In this document: positions 1-10,897 of the stretch, piece after piece
Layout of the letters: each line of letters begins with the position of its first letter
How positions within the stretch are numbered: position 1 is the first letter of the stretch
Source: Paramecium sonneborni
Lineage: Eukaryota > Ciliophora > Oligohymenophorea > Peniculida > Parameciidae
DNA length: 32,184 nt
Reading direction: 5' to 3'
Assembly: GCA_905182985.1 (NCBI GenBank)
Contig: CAJJDN010000097.1
Location: 143,280 to 175,463, forward strand
Made by a program: the position numbers and the translations under genes
The notes under the pieces: model-generated
The model's database searches: none
The model's input: only the letters and a program-made list of their open reading frames with translations
Told to the model about the DNA's origin: nothing

Positions 1-914
1 TATACAGTTTATAAAAAAATTAATTTTCATCTAAAAATTTTTAATTATTTTTGGGAATGCTTAACATATAATTTAATTATCACATCCTTTTGGTTACATA
101 ATTTTTGGAGAATCATAATAATTTCGGAAAAATCAATCAAAATAATTACAGAATTTATGTAAAGTTAAATAAATTTCTAATATATGGGAATAGAGCATAT
201 CGAATTTCTAAACATTTCTATGTTTATAATAATATTAAAAATGAAAATTAAAGTTTGACTTCGTCTTAAGAATTTTAACATAAAATAAATATTGCTTGAA
301 TGTCTAAATTTAAAACCTCAATATAAATTCAAGAATTGGATTTAATGTGAAGAGTATATTTTCATATGCTAATTGATTTGAATTATAATTATTAATATAT
401 GTTTGTTAAAGAGTGTGTAACATATTTTCATTATGAGAGTTATAAAAATTATAAAGTATAGTAAATTTATTACTTATGTTATTGATTCTGAAATTATGCA
501 TTTAAGTATTGTATAAATACAAGCTAATGTCAATAAGATGAAATTTTAAGATTAAAATATAAGTTAAAATCTGATTAGTAAATATTAATTAAATAATATC
601 ATGAACTAGAGATATATAATTAAAGTTTGATCTAATTTAAAAGTAAAAAAAAGTCAGGAAGTATAAATTTATGATATGATTAGGTTGTTTGTTTAAATGA
701 GAGAATAAAATGTTAAACAGAAAAAATGTAAAATTTTTAAAATTAAATTTTTATTCTTATTGATTTCTTCTATATGAATGATAATAATAATGATTATGAT
801 AGTTTAAGTGGTGGGAGTATGAAATTTGGAATGAGATAGAAAATTTTGAAAATTCTAAAACATTAAAAGGATTATCAGTTGAAAGCTGAATAAAATATAT
901 TTAAAATTTGAATA
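1..914. other. AT-rich intergenic region, no supported gene
   Basis: No convincing coding frame is seen here. The only candidate is an ATG at 776 opening an Asn/Asp-rich frame of about 45 codons that ends in TGA just before the 915 gene. A 23-nt GT...AG intron can be drawn inside it, but no intron brings it into frame with the 915 gene. The stretch probably holds the upstream region of that gene. Base composition is uniformly AT-rich. Confidence 0.5.
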
Positions 915-3900
915 ATGAGCCGCGGCAATGAGTTAGATGATTTGCTTTTTAAGAGAAGAGATTAAAATTCGAAATAGGGTGAAGAGTTGAAATAGATTAT
1001 AGAGAATATTCCTTATCCTCATGCAGATATAACAATAACATCGTATAGTGAATTTTCAGACAACACACCATAAAAATATTTACATAAATTAGTACATACA
1101 GAAAATACTGAAGTATAACAATAAAAAGTGAGACGACATAGAACTTAAGTAGATGCTTATGCAACTGATAGTGAAGTTGAGTAAAGAGAATTGAAATAAT
1201 AAAAAATAGATTAAAAAAGAAAGCCACTTCAATAGTAACAAATAAATCAATAAGAAATTAAACCTCCTTTGGTGCCTCAACAATAATAATAATAATAATA
1301 ATTATAAGATTTTTATGCATCTGGTGGATCATATTTAGAATCAATGACTCCATAAAGAATGAATAAAATAGTAGATTGGTCAAAATAACATGTAACACCA
1401 GGTGATGCTAAAAATATATTTCCTTAAGTTATAGCTCCAAGTATTGAATTTTCTAATGAGAATTCCTTATCTCTATAATTTAAAAATGTTGATCCTGAAC
1501 CTAAAAAACCATAAATACTTTCTCATTAAAATTAAAATACTTAAAATTCTCATATTGAAAATAGAGTTTGGGAAAAATAAAAAAGATATATGGAAAGTGA
1601 AATTTAAGGAATTAAAAAGTAATAGAGGAAATTAGAGAATGAAAATTTAGTTTTAACACAAAAAGTTGAAGAATATGAAGAAATGATGAAATTGTTATAA
1701 GAAAAACATAAAGATTATTCATGTTTAGAAATTTTACGTGGAAAATATTTGGAAGTTACTAAGTAATAAATGAAATAACTAAAGTAATAATTGGATTTGA
1801 AAGATTAGAAATTAAAAGATTTAAATGATTAAGCAAAAGGGATGTTAGAAAATGAAAAAAGAATGTAAGAAGCAATTGAATTAGAATTAAGAGAACTTCA
1901 TGCTTAATTAGATATTAAAGATTAAATGGTAAGAGCACTTAAAAACTAATAAAACAATGAAGATAATGAAAGATAAAAGGCTTTGTAAGAGTATGAGAAA
2001 ACTATGAGTGATGGTAACAAATTCATTACAAAACTAAAGAATTAAATTGAAACTTAAATGAAAGCATTAGAAGAAAAAGAATCTATTATATCATCTTAAG
2101 ATGCTTAAATTTAAAATTTATAAGTAAGATTACTTAAAGAAGCAGAATATAGAAAATAAGATGAAAAAGTTATTAATGAATTTAAATCTAAAGAAACATT
2201 ACTTTTTTAGTAAGTTACTGGAAATACTATACCTGAGGTAAATAATAGAGCTATGGAGGAACTTCAAAGTGAATGTGTTAATTAAAAGGTTTTAATTAAC
2301 TAACTTTAAAGTTAATTATCATAATAGATGTAAATCCATTAATTATAACATATTAATTCGAATTCTTATAAAGAATGTGAATAATGCAAATTATGCAAAG
2401 ATGAACTTGCTAATATAATTTAAGAATGTTCTTTAGAAGAAGAAGCAAAATCGATTGATGCAACTTAAAGTATTGCATATATTGCCAGAGAGGTTGTTAC
2501 TCTTTTATTAACTAAATAAAGGGAATAAATTGATCATGCTTTTGTACAATATGAAGAATAAATTAAAGAATAAGCTTCTTAAATTGATTATTTTAAAGAA
2601 TAGAATGATGAGGTTATGTAGGAAAATCAAAAGATTTCTGATTAAATTTAATTGGTATTGGAAAAAAAAGAAGAATAAGAATAATAAATATTTGAAGAAT
2701 ATGAAAAACTTCGATAAATTAATTAAAATCTGTTGTCTGAAAATAAAACACTTAAACTAGAATTTGAATAAATTAAATTATAACTTAGAAATGAATCTTA
2801 AGCTCATTCTAATGAAATCTAATAATTTAAACATGAAATTTAAATTAATAAATAGTCACTCATATAAGCTAAATAAAATGAATCTAAATTAGTTGTTTAA
2901 TAAAATTAATTGAAAAGTGAAGAAAAAAATTAAATTTCTCAAGAAATGGAAAATATTAAAACAGTATTCTAAAATTAAATTTAAGAACTTTATAATAAAT
3001 TACATAGTCAAGATGAATAAATATAAGAATTAACTAAAGAATTGTATTCTAAAAAAAAATAAATTGATGAAATGCAATAATAATAATCATCATCTATTAA
3101 GAAATAAAGAAAAGAGAAAGAATAAAAAGAAAGTAAAGAGTAAACTTAACTTAAAACTTATGCTTAATAATTAAATGAATTAAATGATGAGAAAAGTAAA
3201 TTATTGTAAAAAATATAACAGTTGGAATAATAATAAACTTATTAAACAAAAAGATTGGATGAAGAAAAAAATGACAAATTGGAAAAATTAAATTAATAGA
3301 TCAAAGAAAAAGATAAGAAGAATATTGATCTTTATAATTAAAATAAAACTCTTTAATCTTTATAAAAAGAATTAGATGATTAAATTTCATCAATGAAAGA
3401 TGAGATTGAAAAATAAAAAAAATAAATCTAACTGAAAAATTCAGAAATTAAATAATTATTAGAATAAAATAAATAGTTATCAGATAAGAATTAAGAAATT
3501 AATAATAGATTGAGTTTACTCTAACAATAAATGAATTAATTTGAAAATGAAATTAAACATTATGAATAGAGTCCTTAAATTCCTGAAAAATTAAGATCTT
3601 AAGCTTCTGTGAGAAGTTTTGATAAAACTCCTCATGCTGTTATAGAATTAGTTGAAGGATTTAATCAATATTAATAAGAATTTTATCATTTAAAAAAAAT
3701 GTTTACTGAAAAATTAAAAGCATAAGAATAAGTAATTTATTTAATTTTATATTTTTATAGAATTTGATATCCCTACAATAAACTAATTAATAAATTACAT
3801 AATAAAATCTTAAATTGATTTAAGAAAATAATGTTTTAAAGGATGAAATATCATTAGGTAGTCATGGAAAAAACTATGAGGATAGAGGATCAGCTTAAAC

Positions 3901-4324
3901 TGGGGATTCTCTTAATATTCGTTCTTTTTTGGATCAAGATCATAAGAAGACTCTTCCTTGTAAAACTCCAGAATAACATTTTTCCATAGTTGAATTAGTT
4001 CAACCAGAAATAATGTCTATAGAGGATACAATTATGATTTTTAAAGAGATCTTAAGAAGATCAGTTAAATCAGTAGAAATGATTAAAATGATATGTCCTT
4101 TACCTGAAATTAAGGAATTATTGATGATCATTCTTTAAGTAGAAGAAAAAATGCAATAATAAAATTAAGTAACTGCAAATAAAAAATCAAAAATCATAAA
4201 TTCAATACTTGGAGCATCAAATATAAAAATGATAGATTAATCAAGAAAAAAAAGTGCTTGCGGAGGAATGAGAGTGAAACAAAGTCATAGAAGTGAAACA
4301 GGAGTAATTGATTTTTATGAATGA
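915..4324 (+). CDS. Large coiled-coil protein, 1126 aa, one 29-nt intron
   Basis: This is a long structural protein of unknown partner, plausibly cytoskeletal or basal-body associated (inference from its fold class only). The ATG at 915 lies six bases after an in-frame TGA at 909, which fixes the frame. The reading frame then runs to TGA at 4322-4324 when one GT...AG intron (3732-3760) is removed. The N-terminal 190 residues are low-complexity, with a seven-glutamine run near residues 122-128 encoded mostly by TAA. From about residue 200 to 920 the sequence is rich in E, K, Q, L and N with heptad-like spacing, as in a long coiled coil. A Cys-x2-Cys-x2-Cys cluster lies at residues 488-494. The C-terminal 200 residues are more mixed and end in a basic Ser/Arg-rich tail. 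No enzyme domain is seen. Convergent with CLP1, 37 bp away. Confidence 0.9.
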
Positions 4325-4361
4325 TTTATAAATATCTTTTATTAAATTTTCATTTGATTTA

Positions 4362-5812
4362 TCATTTTCCTATAATACAAACGTTGTTCTATAATGTTTG
4401 ACGACAACTGTCATTTGGTATTTAAATTAAATAACCTTTGTCTTTATCAAAGTTATCAACATATGCTAAAAATGCCAAAGGAGCTTACAATATTAATTTA
4501 GAATTTAATTCAGAATTATTTTCTTCCAGTTATGTTTTATTAAGATGAAGAACTGCAATTGTCAATTTAACTATATTAGTAGATTTAGTTTTTTCAAAAA
4601 TTATTTATTTATCTTCTCTAATTTACATTTAAAATAATTCTAATTAATTTTCAGTTATAGATTGACTACTTTAGAAAGAAATATAATTTAATTATTCTAA
4701 TTCTTTCAGATTATAGGAATCAACAACTCCTTTTAATTTTTCCATTTTATAGACAATAAGATCTTAAATTTTATCAAGATCTCTATAAATATCTGGTTTA
4801 TCAATAACAATGACCATTGTAATTTTAAATTTATCAATTAAAAACTTTATTTGTTCAATTATTTAATTATGTAAGCCTAAGAAATTTGGACAATTTACAA
4901 AGATTCCACTTGCATATATCTCTTTTTCATCTTTATCTTCTTATGATTTCATATAAATTAATTCACATAATTTCTCTAATAAATAAATACAATATAATAC
5001 AATCTTTAACTTTTCCCAATTGATTCAAAATTAATAATTTTTATTCTTTTGCTTTTTCAAGGTCTGCTTATAATTTTCTATCTACTTATAAACTTATTTC
5101 TTCTGATAATCTATCGAATAACATTCTTTTTGAAATATCTCTAACTATATCCTTATCTTTTCATTCTTAAAATATTCATGTACATTAATATCCAAAATAA
5201 TAAGTAACTCTATTTTTTAACATTTATTCTTTAACACAGTTTTAAATTTCAGCTCTAATTGAATGAGGATATTCACTTTATTGATTATCAGGATCCAAAT
5301 CTACATAAATTGGTTTCCAACCATAAACTAAACTATAATTTATAAGAGTCTTGCATAGAGTATCTAAAATATAACTTTATTTAATACTTTTTCCACATGA
5401 ATGACTTCCTAATATTAATAATCTTGGACCTATTTTATCAGTTTATTTTAAAGACATTTGTCTTTATTCTTTAAATAATTGATTATGTTACATTCCAAAA
5501 CATGATTTATTTTTAGAAAATCATGCATCATTTTATGATAATTCATCTCTTCTTCATTAAAGATATAACCAGGTTAATCTTCTTTAGTTTTATATTTAAT
5601 CTTTAATTTTGATGGAACCCAACAAAATAAAGAAAAAGGTTTATGTGGAGGGAATTCATATAGTTTTTTCTTATATTTTAAATATTCAATTCTACCATTA
5701 ATAATTCTTAACCAAAGATTTCAACTGCTCCTTCTATAAGTGTTACTTGTACAATATCAGTCGGATCTTATATTCGATATGCTTCTTCCTCTTTTAATTC
5801 AACAATTTCCAT
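4362..5812 (-). CDS. CLP1: Polynucleotide 5'-hydroxyl kinase CLP1, 449 aa, four introns
   Basis: CLP1 is the RNA 5'-kinase subunit of the mRNA 3'-end cleavage factor and of the tRNA splicing endonuclease complex, acting in the nucleus. The length is close to the family norm of about 425 aa. The N-terminal beta domain contains the EIFG-type motif near residues 32-37. The Walker A loop is G119-S-H-S-C-G-K125-S126, preceded by the family's GPR lead-in at 112-114. A Walker-B-like strand reading YVDLDPD follows. The C-terminal third shows the hydrophobic pattern of the CLP1 C-terminal domain. Introns, in transcript order, are 5670-5695 (26 nt), 5469-5491 (23), 5157-5183 (27, with an in-frame TGA) and 4976-5000 (25). 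Removing these 101 nt leaves exactly 450 codons including TGA. The start is the first ATG after AT-rich intergenic DNA. The conserved P-loop lysine suggests it can bind ATP. Confidence 0.93.
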
Positions 5813-6560
5813 AAAAATTAATATTAATATAATAATATAAATTTTATAATATTATTGATTACATAAAATTTTAAAACTCATTAAAAATATGCATATAAAT
5901 ATGAACTTATTTTTTTTTTAAAATAGTTATAGTCATATTATTAATTTAGATAATTGGTAAAAATATTAATAAAATAAAATCAATTTTATTCAATCTGGAA
6001 AAAAAATACTTAAATTTAGACATAGAAAATGTTTTTATCCAAAAATAATGAAATTAATTTAGATAAAAAGTGATTTTCTATTAGAACAAAGAGTTTAGTT
6101 AAGATTCTTTATCTTACTATTTTAAACATTTGCTATTGGTTACAATAGTTTTATAATCTTTTTATAAATACCATAAAAACTATTTTATAATTAAATCATG
6201 ATAAATAATTCCTAATAATTTTGATTTAAATAAAATATAAATTTAAAGGATCAAGTTGAAAGTATTAATATAAAAAGAGAATCTTAGATAAAATCTATGT
6301 ATAGAATTGTTTGATTAAACATTATAGTAAATATAGAAAAATAAAATAGTTAAGTAATTTTTGAAGATTTGGTGAAGAGATTGAAAATAAAAGAAATAAA
6401 AGAAGATTATATGAATGCAGTACTTATAATAAGTGTATTGAATGTTATGTTGATAAAAAAATGGAATTAAATGATAATAATTTATAAATGAGTATTATGA
6501 ATATAAAGTGAAGATTAGTATGAATTTTATATTAATTTAAATATATATATTAATTAAAGG
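5813..6560. other. Divergent intergenic region with a possible Cys-containing exon
   Basis: The first 400 bases are AT-rich with no gene seen. From about 6250 to 6510 the + strand becomes purine-rich, as in Paramecium coding DNA. A frame at 6365-6508 encodes a basic peptide with a Cys-x5-Cys-x2-Cys cluster (YECSTYNKCIEC) and ends in TGA. A 24-nt GT...AG segment, GT in TTAAGTAATT and AG in TGAAGAGATT, could join it to an upstream frame. No ATG or complete gene could be assembled. It may be a decayed gene or missing 5' exons of the UMP1-like gene. Confidence 0.35.
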
Positions 6561-6835
6561 ATGGAGCAAAAGCATTTGATGGTATAATATAGTGAATATA
6601 AAATAAGAGATATTATGTAGAGGAATAATAAGCATTACATAGAGCAGCTGCAGTTTATGGTTCTGGGTTGGCTATGCAATTAAATTTGGAAAGAAATATA
6701 TTAGGAGCTCCAGGATAATCATCATATATTCATTTAGAAATAGCTATGAATAAATTGAATGATATTGATGAATTAGATTTTATGGGAAATAAGAAATTTG
6801 AATAAGATTATGTGAAAGGCTTTAAATAAATATGA
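6561..6835 (+). CDS. UMP1/POMP-like proteasome maturation factor, 82 aa, one intron
   Basis: UMP1/POMP is a short-lived chaperone that assembles the 20S proteasome half-mers and is degraded when maturation finishes. Splicing 6582-6607 (26 nt) gives an 82-residue protein. Residues 20-65 follow the family pattern: a Y-G-x-G-L-A-M-Q-L-N-L-E-R helix, a short G-A-P-G-Q-S-S turn, then a strand and an I-D-E-L-D-F acidic helix. Human POMP is 141 aa, so this model matches only its C-terminal 60 percent. Either the ciliate protein is short or upstream exons in 6250-6510 belong to it. The ATG at 6561 is the only one giving a frame consistent with the intron. The gene ends 44 bp from the convergent COQ4. 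Identification rests on pattern similarity alone. Confidence 0.65.
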
Positions 6836-6879
6836 AAATTATTTAGTATTACATAAAAATTGGAATTTTTAAGTTATTA

Positions 6880-7622
6880 TCACAATAATCTCAAGGACTT
6901 TCTAAGTTGTGTAATATCAGTATTTATATGTTCTTCAAAGTAAACATTCATAATAAATTCACTTTAGTTAGCTCTTTTTATAATATCAGGTAAAGTTTCT
7001 ATAAGTTTTTGTTTTTCTTAACAATTTAGTTTGAATGATCCTACAAATGCACTCAAAGTTGCTGAAGGTAATCCAAGTTAAGCCATTTCATACCATTTAA
7101 CAACAATTTCATCATAAACACTGACATCATACATTAGTAACACATGAATAAAATCATGAATCTTTATTTTAATGTAGAATAATACTTCTTTATATCTTTG
7201 ATAAACATAGGCTAATTCTAAATTTGGAATATATTTAACAATAGGTCGTTCTCCGCTAGAGAAATCTCTTTCTTTCATAAATCTTCCATATTAATGTCTT
7301 AAAGATACAAATAAATATATACCCAAATGTATTATCATCTAATTTCAATAAGTCTTCTATTTTGAATGTTTCTGGTGTAACCCTAGGTTTATCTTTTAAT
7401 ATTCTTTAACCTATAGGATGTTACAGCATTCTTTTATGAATATCTTCAACACAATAATAACCTGATAATTCTCCCAATTAAGATAGATGATTACCACTAA
7501 TCATATATTTATATTTACTTTAAAGGATATTTATATGCATTTATAGCGCATTAAAATAGAGTAGATAATCTTTCAAAATTACTTTTTAAAGGAGTATGAT
7601 TATTAATTAAATCTCTTAGCAT
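6880..7622 (-). CDS. COQ4: Ubiquinone biosynthesis protein COQ4, 223 aa, three introns
   Basis: COQ4 is a mitochondrial inner-membrane-associated component of the coenzyme Q synthesis complex. The spliced product aligns over its full length with the family. The metal-site motif HDxxHx11E is intact at H132, D133, H136 and E148. The flanking QRYKE and EIVVKWYE segments and the later GLP and AFVGS segments are characteristic. Introns in transcript order are 7497-7518 (22 nt), 7298-7322 (25) and 7162-7185 (24). The third is a multiple of three with no in-frame TGA; its removal is required for QRYKE to join directly to the HD motif as in other COQ4 proteins. Exons total 672 nt, or 223 codons plus TGA. 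The ATG at 7622 gives no obvious long mitochondrial presequence, so an upstream exon cannot be excluded. Confidence 0.95.
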
Positions 7623-7639
7623 TTTAATTAATATTATTA

Positions 7640-8040
7640 AACTTTGAGAATTTATTCCCAATATTATAAAGAGATAACGCTTGACATTGATATTCAATTT
7701 AGCAATAAAAGAAATTCTCTTATTAAAATATCTATAGTTTCAGATTTAAAGTAACATATGATTGATTTTTAGTTAAATTATGCAATAAAATATCTAGAAG
7801 GATCTAATTTGAGAGAGAGTATAAAAAATATTATAAAAAAGTGATTGGTTAAAAATACCCTTAACATATTAACATAACAAAAAACATATTCTGCTTGTAT
7901 TGGATCAAAATTATTTAATTACTTTAACAAAAATTTTATTAGAATATTATACACAGGATCAAAAAATTTAAATTCAATTTTTCGCTTATCTTAAAGAATC
8001 ATAAATATTTTGATATTTTAAATGAAGATATTCTTTTTAC
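7640..8040 (-). pseudogene. Decayed gene remnant upstream of COQ4
   Basis: On the minus strand an open frame of about 100 codons (roughly 7998 down to 7690) has codon usage typical of the neighbours, with G-first codons and segments such as FDPVYNILIKFLLKQLNNFD and DPIQAEYVFCYVN. It starts without a usable ATG and ends in TGA. A second, shifted frame continues with [13 protein letters not shown] towards the COQ4 start. No intron of acceptable form joins the pieces. This looks like a gene broken by small indels. The family was not recognised. AT-rich DNA with one stop codon easily gives chance frames of this size, so the call is tentative. Confidence 0.4.
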
Positions 8041-8046
8041 CAAAAA

Positions 8047-8480
8047 ATGATTTATAGAAATATTAAATTTGATGAATAATTTTAAATAGATGATTAGAAA
8101 GTGTTAGGATTTAGAATAATTTATTATAAAAACATCATTAAAATTATGAAATTAAATAGACCCTTATAATTTAGGAAAAATTGAACTTATAAACCATTTT
8201 ATGTATAATTAGTTAGAGAAGTGAATAATTATATTTTTCAAAAAGAAACTGTTATTGAAAAATCGAATGCAGAGGAAAAAATTGAAAAATTCATTATGAT
8301 TTTGAGAAAACATTTCTTATCATCAATGAATGCATATTTTTTGATATTGATCATAAATTTAAAAGAAATTTCAGAAAAAAATCAATATATTTTAAAAAAA
8401 TATGATTCTTATTAATAAAAATAAGAATTTGAAAATAAGAGTAACAGTTTTAAAAATAATGAATAATAGTATTAAAAATT
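8047..8480 (+). pseudogene. Open frame interrupted by one in-frame TGA
   Basis: From the ATG at 8047 the frame is open to a TGA at 8182-8184. It resumes at once in the same frame and stays open past 8480, into the 5' part of the next gene in a different frame. The part after the TGA has ordinary coding composition, for example VREVNNYIFQKETVIEKSN. No GT lies between 8103 and the TGA, so no intron can remove the stop. The protein family was not recognised. A point mutation creating the TGA, a decayed duplicate, or two unrelated chance frames are all possible. Confidence 0.4.
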
Positions 8481-8548
8481 CTTTATTTTAAATATTATAT
8501 ATGATTTAACTTTTCTTGATTTAAATTTTATTAAATTAATAAAGTTTA

Positions 8549-9245
8549 ATGAAATTTATTAACTCTATTCAAACTCCAAAGAGCGAATAATAATAAATTA
8601 TATTACCTAATATAAGAATTCGATCAAATACAATGCATTAAAACAAATAAAAAGCCAATTATTAGAAATAGATTTCTTTAAATAATGAACCATAAAAAGA
8701 TAGTAGCCATCAATTAAATACATCAAGAATTAATAATATTTTTCAAATGGAAGTTATGAGAAAAAAATTTGAATAATTAAAAGTTTCATTGTCTCATTCT
8801 ACTTAAGAAGATGTTAAATTATTAAGTTAAACTAAGCGATAGTACTAAAAGTCAAAATAAAAAACTTAATGTGATGAATCTATTTAAAGAATAAATGAGT
8901 ATTAATTGTTTAAAAGAAAAATAGATGAAAACATTAAAAAAGAACTTAAATAAATTTAAGAATCTCGCTAAAAATTTATGAGATGTGTAATGGACACTAG
9001 ATAAAGAAATCGATCTTTATAAATTTATGGCGATGATTTGACTCCAGTAATAAACAAAGAAAAAGCAATTTTATAAATTTAAAAAGATTAAAAAGGTTGT
9101 TATTATTTATTTGATAGCTTAGTAAGATTTGCTAGACACTATTCGAAAATAATACACTTAAAGATCTCCTATGGGTAATGCTTATTGTGGTATTAAAGCC
9201 TTAAATAAGAAATCTTAATAAAAGGTTATTAGAAGAATGAATTGA
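8549..9245 (+). CDS. Unknown helical protein, 224 aa, one 22-nt intron
   Basis: The frame opens at ATG 8549 and reaches TGA 9243-9245 once the 22-nt intron 9096-9117 is removed, giving 225 codons including stop. The first 70 residues are polar, rich in S, N, Q and T. Residues 70-190 are strongly charged and probably helical or coiled-coil (segments such as MEVMRKKFEQLKVSL and FKRKIDENIKKELKQ). The basic C-terminus contains SPMGNAYCGIKALNKK. The intron begins GTT rather than the commoner GTA, but only this splice gives an open frame. No known family was recognised. An ATG at 8633 in the same frame would give a protein 28 residues shorter. Confidence 0.78.
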
Positions 9246-9299
9246 TTTTTTTATCTTGCATTTGCATTTGCAATTATTATTATTTCTTATTAATTTGAT

Positions 9300-10740
9300 G
9301 AATAGTAAAAGCGATACATTTTCTGAAAAAATTGATTACAATTCTGATAACAGGTAGTATTGTATTTTTTTTAATTTATCTAGATGTTTTATTGTCAGGA
9401 GTTGGTGATAAATTTTGAAATAAAACGGCCATAAAAAAAAATAATATTATTTCTAATTTTTGTTATAAATTAGAGTTAAAATTTAGTTTACGAGATATAG
9501 ATTCCTCTAATAGTATTTAATTTAATGAATCATGATTCTTTATAAGAATCTCTAAATCAAGTTTATTATTTATATGAATTTTCTATTTTAAATCTATATA
9601 AATTAAATAAATCTTACTGTTTTTTTCATATTAAGAAAGTCTAGTTGGATTAGAATGCATATAATCATTTTCTAGAGTAGATAATCGTTCACATGATGAT
9701 GAATATTATTGATAGGAATTCTGTAGATCTGGTTTATGTTTATATGTAGGTTTTAGAAAGATTTTTTTTAACTTTTATTATGGGAAATAAAATTGTTTTT
9801 ATTAATTATCCAGAATTTATTTATGTAAGAAATGAAAATTTTTAGAAACAAGTAAATTAAAGTAATTAAGATATATTGGGTCTTAAAGATGTGGAAATGT
9901 ATAGCATCATTCTGATTAAATTATGTAAATCCTAAGAAAAAGATTTTGACAGTTTTTTATATTATCCTAAATAAAATAATACCTTTAATACCTTTTTTGT
10001 AAAGATTATCCATATCTTGAGCTTAAAAAGGTAATTTCAGTGCAGTGATCTCAAATAATACACAACCCAATAACCATATATCAGATTTACAATCATAAGG
10101 ATGATCTTTCCATACTTCTGAACTTGCATAATATGGTTTACCTGTTTAAGTATAAAGTAAACCTTCCTTTATTACTTTAGACACATTTAAGTCTCCTAAC
10201 TTTACATCATTATTTATCAAAAATATTTTTGCACTTTTTATGTCTTGATGCATTACTTTCATTTCATGTAATACATTAAGATCATTTAAAATCTGGAAAG
10301 CATATCTTAAAAACTTCACTTTCTTAAAAGAAACTCCCTGCTTTTATGTATTTCTATATTTTCTCTAATAAATCACCATCGATGGCAAGTTCCATTCTAA
10401 CACTATATTTATATTATTTATTAAATTTTACCATCAAGAGTTACTGACTTAATCAATAAAAGCTTCTTTATACATAATAATGTTTTAATGCTATATTAAA
10501 GCCAGAATTCCTACTTCATTTAAAGCATTTTACTATACTTTTCAGATAAGTTAGTTAAATTCTTTTTTTTAAGAGCATATTCAAGATTGTCTTCTAATCT
10601 CCTTACTTGATATACATAAGAAAAAGATCCATCCCCTTTTATATATGTAAATCAATTACTTAATTTTGATAATATTTTAAAATTCTTTAATGAGATAAAA
10701 TTTTAATTTTAAAAGTAAATTTTATTTCATATAATTAATT
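9300..10740 (-). pseudogene. NEK-family protein kinase pseudogene with several frameshifts
   Basis: Minus-strand DNA carries a whole NEK-type serine/threonine kinase in pieces across all three frames. Recognisable in order are DGSFSYVYQVRR (glycine loop, after a plausible 24-nt intron), YALKK (the conserved lysine), NALNEVGILAL, GDLLEKIQKYIKAGSFF, HQDIKSAKIFL (catalytic loop, normally HRDLKSANVFL), LGDLNVSKV (normally DFN), LLYTQTGKPYYASSEVW (activation segment) and SDIWLLGCVLFE. At least three frame changes cannot be explained by GT...AG introns, for example within 10500-10540 and 10320-10380. Catalytic residues are also altered: HRD arginine to glutamine, DFN phenylalanine to leucine, and PE proline to serine. 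A low-complexity tail follows in shifted frames to about 9300. The gene is clearly dead as a kinase. Confidence 0.85.
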
Positions 10741-10897
10741 TATAAATTTATAAGTAAATTTTAATTAAACTTAATTAATATATCTATTAAATAGAAATTG
10801 ATAAAAATGATGGGAATTTAAAATAGAAAATTAACTAAATAATGTAATCTAATAGTTTATTTGTTAATAAATTGGAATAAAATTAATAAATTTTCAT

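Noticed and set aside
8549..8690. Continuation of the 8185 frame into the 8549 gene region as one protein
   Set aside because: The 8549 gene uses a different frame with better codon composition and a consistent intron. The other frame simply overlaps it until TGA.
9255..9280. TTTGCA hexamer repeats as a regulatory element
   Set aside because: There are only three near-copies, lying in the degenerate tail of the NEK pseudogene, with no other sign of function.
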